The notes beneath the pieces are model-generated. The model did not search any database, was not told where the DNA came from, and saw only the letters and a list, made by a program, of their open reading frames with translations. This document shows positions 63,530-64,000 of a DNA stretch of 64,000 nucleotides, one piece after another (the first letter of the stretch is position 1; each line of letters begins with the position of its first letter). Source of the DNA: Chaenocephalus aceratus (taxonomy: Eukaryota; Chordata; Actinopteri; Perciformes; Channichthyidae); the NCBI GenBank assembly GCA_023974075.1, contig JAMFTG010000488.1, forward strand, positions 558,001 through 622,000. The letters run 5' to 3'. Made by a program: the position numbers and the translations under genes.

Positions 63530-64000
63530 GTGTCCAACTTTTTTCACCGAGGGCCACATACAGAACAATATCCCAAGAGCTGGGCCGCTCACTAGAGGTA
63601 TATTGCCTCGTGAGTTAAAAGTCAGAAAAATCAATCAAATGTAGATAAATTATGGTTGATATTGATGAGAAAAACACACAGCTCTCTGATATGGTTTCAT
63701 TTATTGTGTTGGCAGCTCATTCCTTAAAACAGAAGCATCAGATTGATGATAATAAGGAGAATTATGAAGGGTATATTTCAAGGTTATTATAAGTCATTGG
63801 GCTTTTTTCTCATCAACTAAGATATCTTAGAAAATGTTTTCAACTTTAATTGACTGATTTTATTTGAAAATTGGGATTATTAACACATGAATACTGTGTT
63901 ATATATTTGAACCTATGTATATTAAGAAGTACAATAGCAGATGTTTAATTTGTGGGCCATATTTAATTAGACTTTTTAATTTGCTGAGGGCCGATTCAAA
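63530..64000. mobile_element. hAT-type element, left end (cut by window end)
   Basis: CAGGGGTGTCCAACTTTTTT followed by CACCGAGGGCCACATACAG is a frequent fish hAT terminus. The sequence ends at 64,000 with GCTGAGGGCCG, probably near the matching right end. The target duplication cannot be tested here. Confidence 0.75.

Overview
This window is teleost fish DNA, probably from a spiny-rayed (percomorph-like) species. The evidence is: short-exon genes with GT-AG introns, CD22-like (Siglec-type) immunoglobulin receptors of the fish tandem-array kind, a family 6 glycosyltransferase, a C1q-domain gene, and typical fish repeats (L2 and Rex3-like LINE tails, tRNA-derived SINEs, hAT elements, long CA/GT/GA/CT tracts). 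No tRNA, rRNA, CRISPR or bacterial-type feature was seen. The species cannot be named from the sequence.

Layout. 1-4.9 kb: repeats only (a foldback element split by a SINE, a LINE 3' end, small tandem repeats). 4.9-11.7 kb, plus strand: a non-coding first-exon candidate, three unrecognised coding-exon candidates, and a C1q-domain gene that is broken by a stop codon and a frameshift and whose 3' end is replaced by a LINE. 12.2-13.3 kb: repeats. 14.3-16.2 kb, minus strand: a four-exon GT6 glycosyltransferase, closest to alpha-1,3-galactosyltransferase, with every exon recognisable but one frameshift in the catalytic exon. 17.7-20.6 kb: a hAT element and a large GC-rich composite minisatellite. 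20.9-24.3 kb: decayed pieces of CD22-like genes. 27.0-37.1 kb, minus strand: gene A, a CD22-like receptor with ITIM-type tail exons but damaged Ig exons. 39.7-49.1 kb, minus strand: gene B, an intact V + C2 + 3 Ig + transmembrane CD22-like gene whose tail exons are lost, apparently through insertion of a 4.1-kb inverted-repeat element. 50-58.4 kb: intergenic repeats, including a 3.7-kb non-autonomous hAT element. 58.7-63.5 kb, minus strand: the 3' part of a third CD22-like gene (C) that runs off the right end.

Genes A and B are tandem duplicates with the same exon lengths and phases (70, 345/348, 210, 270 bp and so on). They therefore act as empty-site controls for each other. A hAT element at 34,107, another at 31,376, a TTAA-flanked element at 33,349 and a solo LTR at 37,489 lie in gene A and are missing from gene B. 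A hAT element at 45,726 and the inverted-repeat element lie only in gene B. In total eight DNA elements have 8-bp target duplications readable by eye (one of them 7/8).

Functionally the window mixes a sialic-acid-type immune receptor array, a glycan-synthesis enzyme gene and a C1q pattern-recognition relic. Several members are decaying, which fits birth-and-death evolution of an immune cluster. Any functional link between them is inference.
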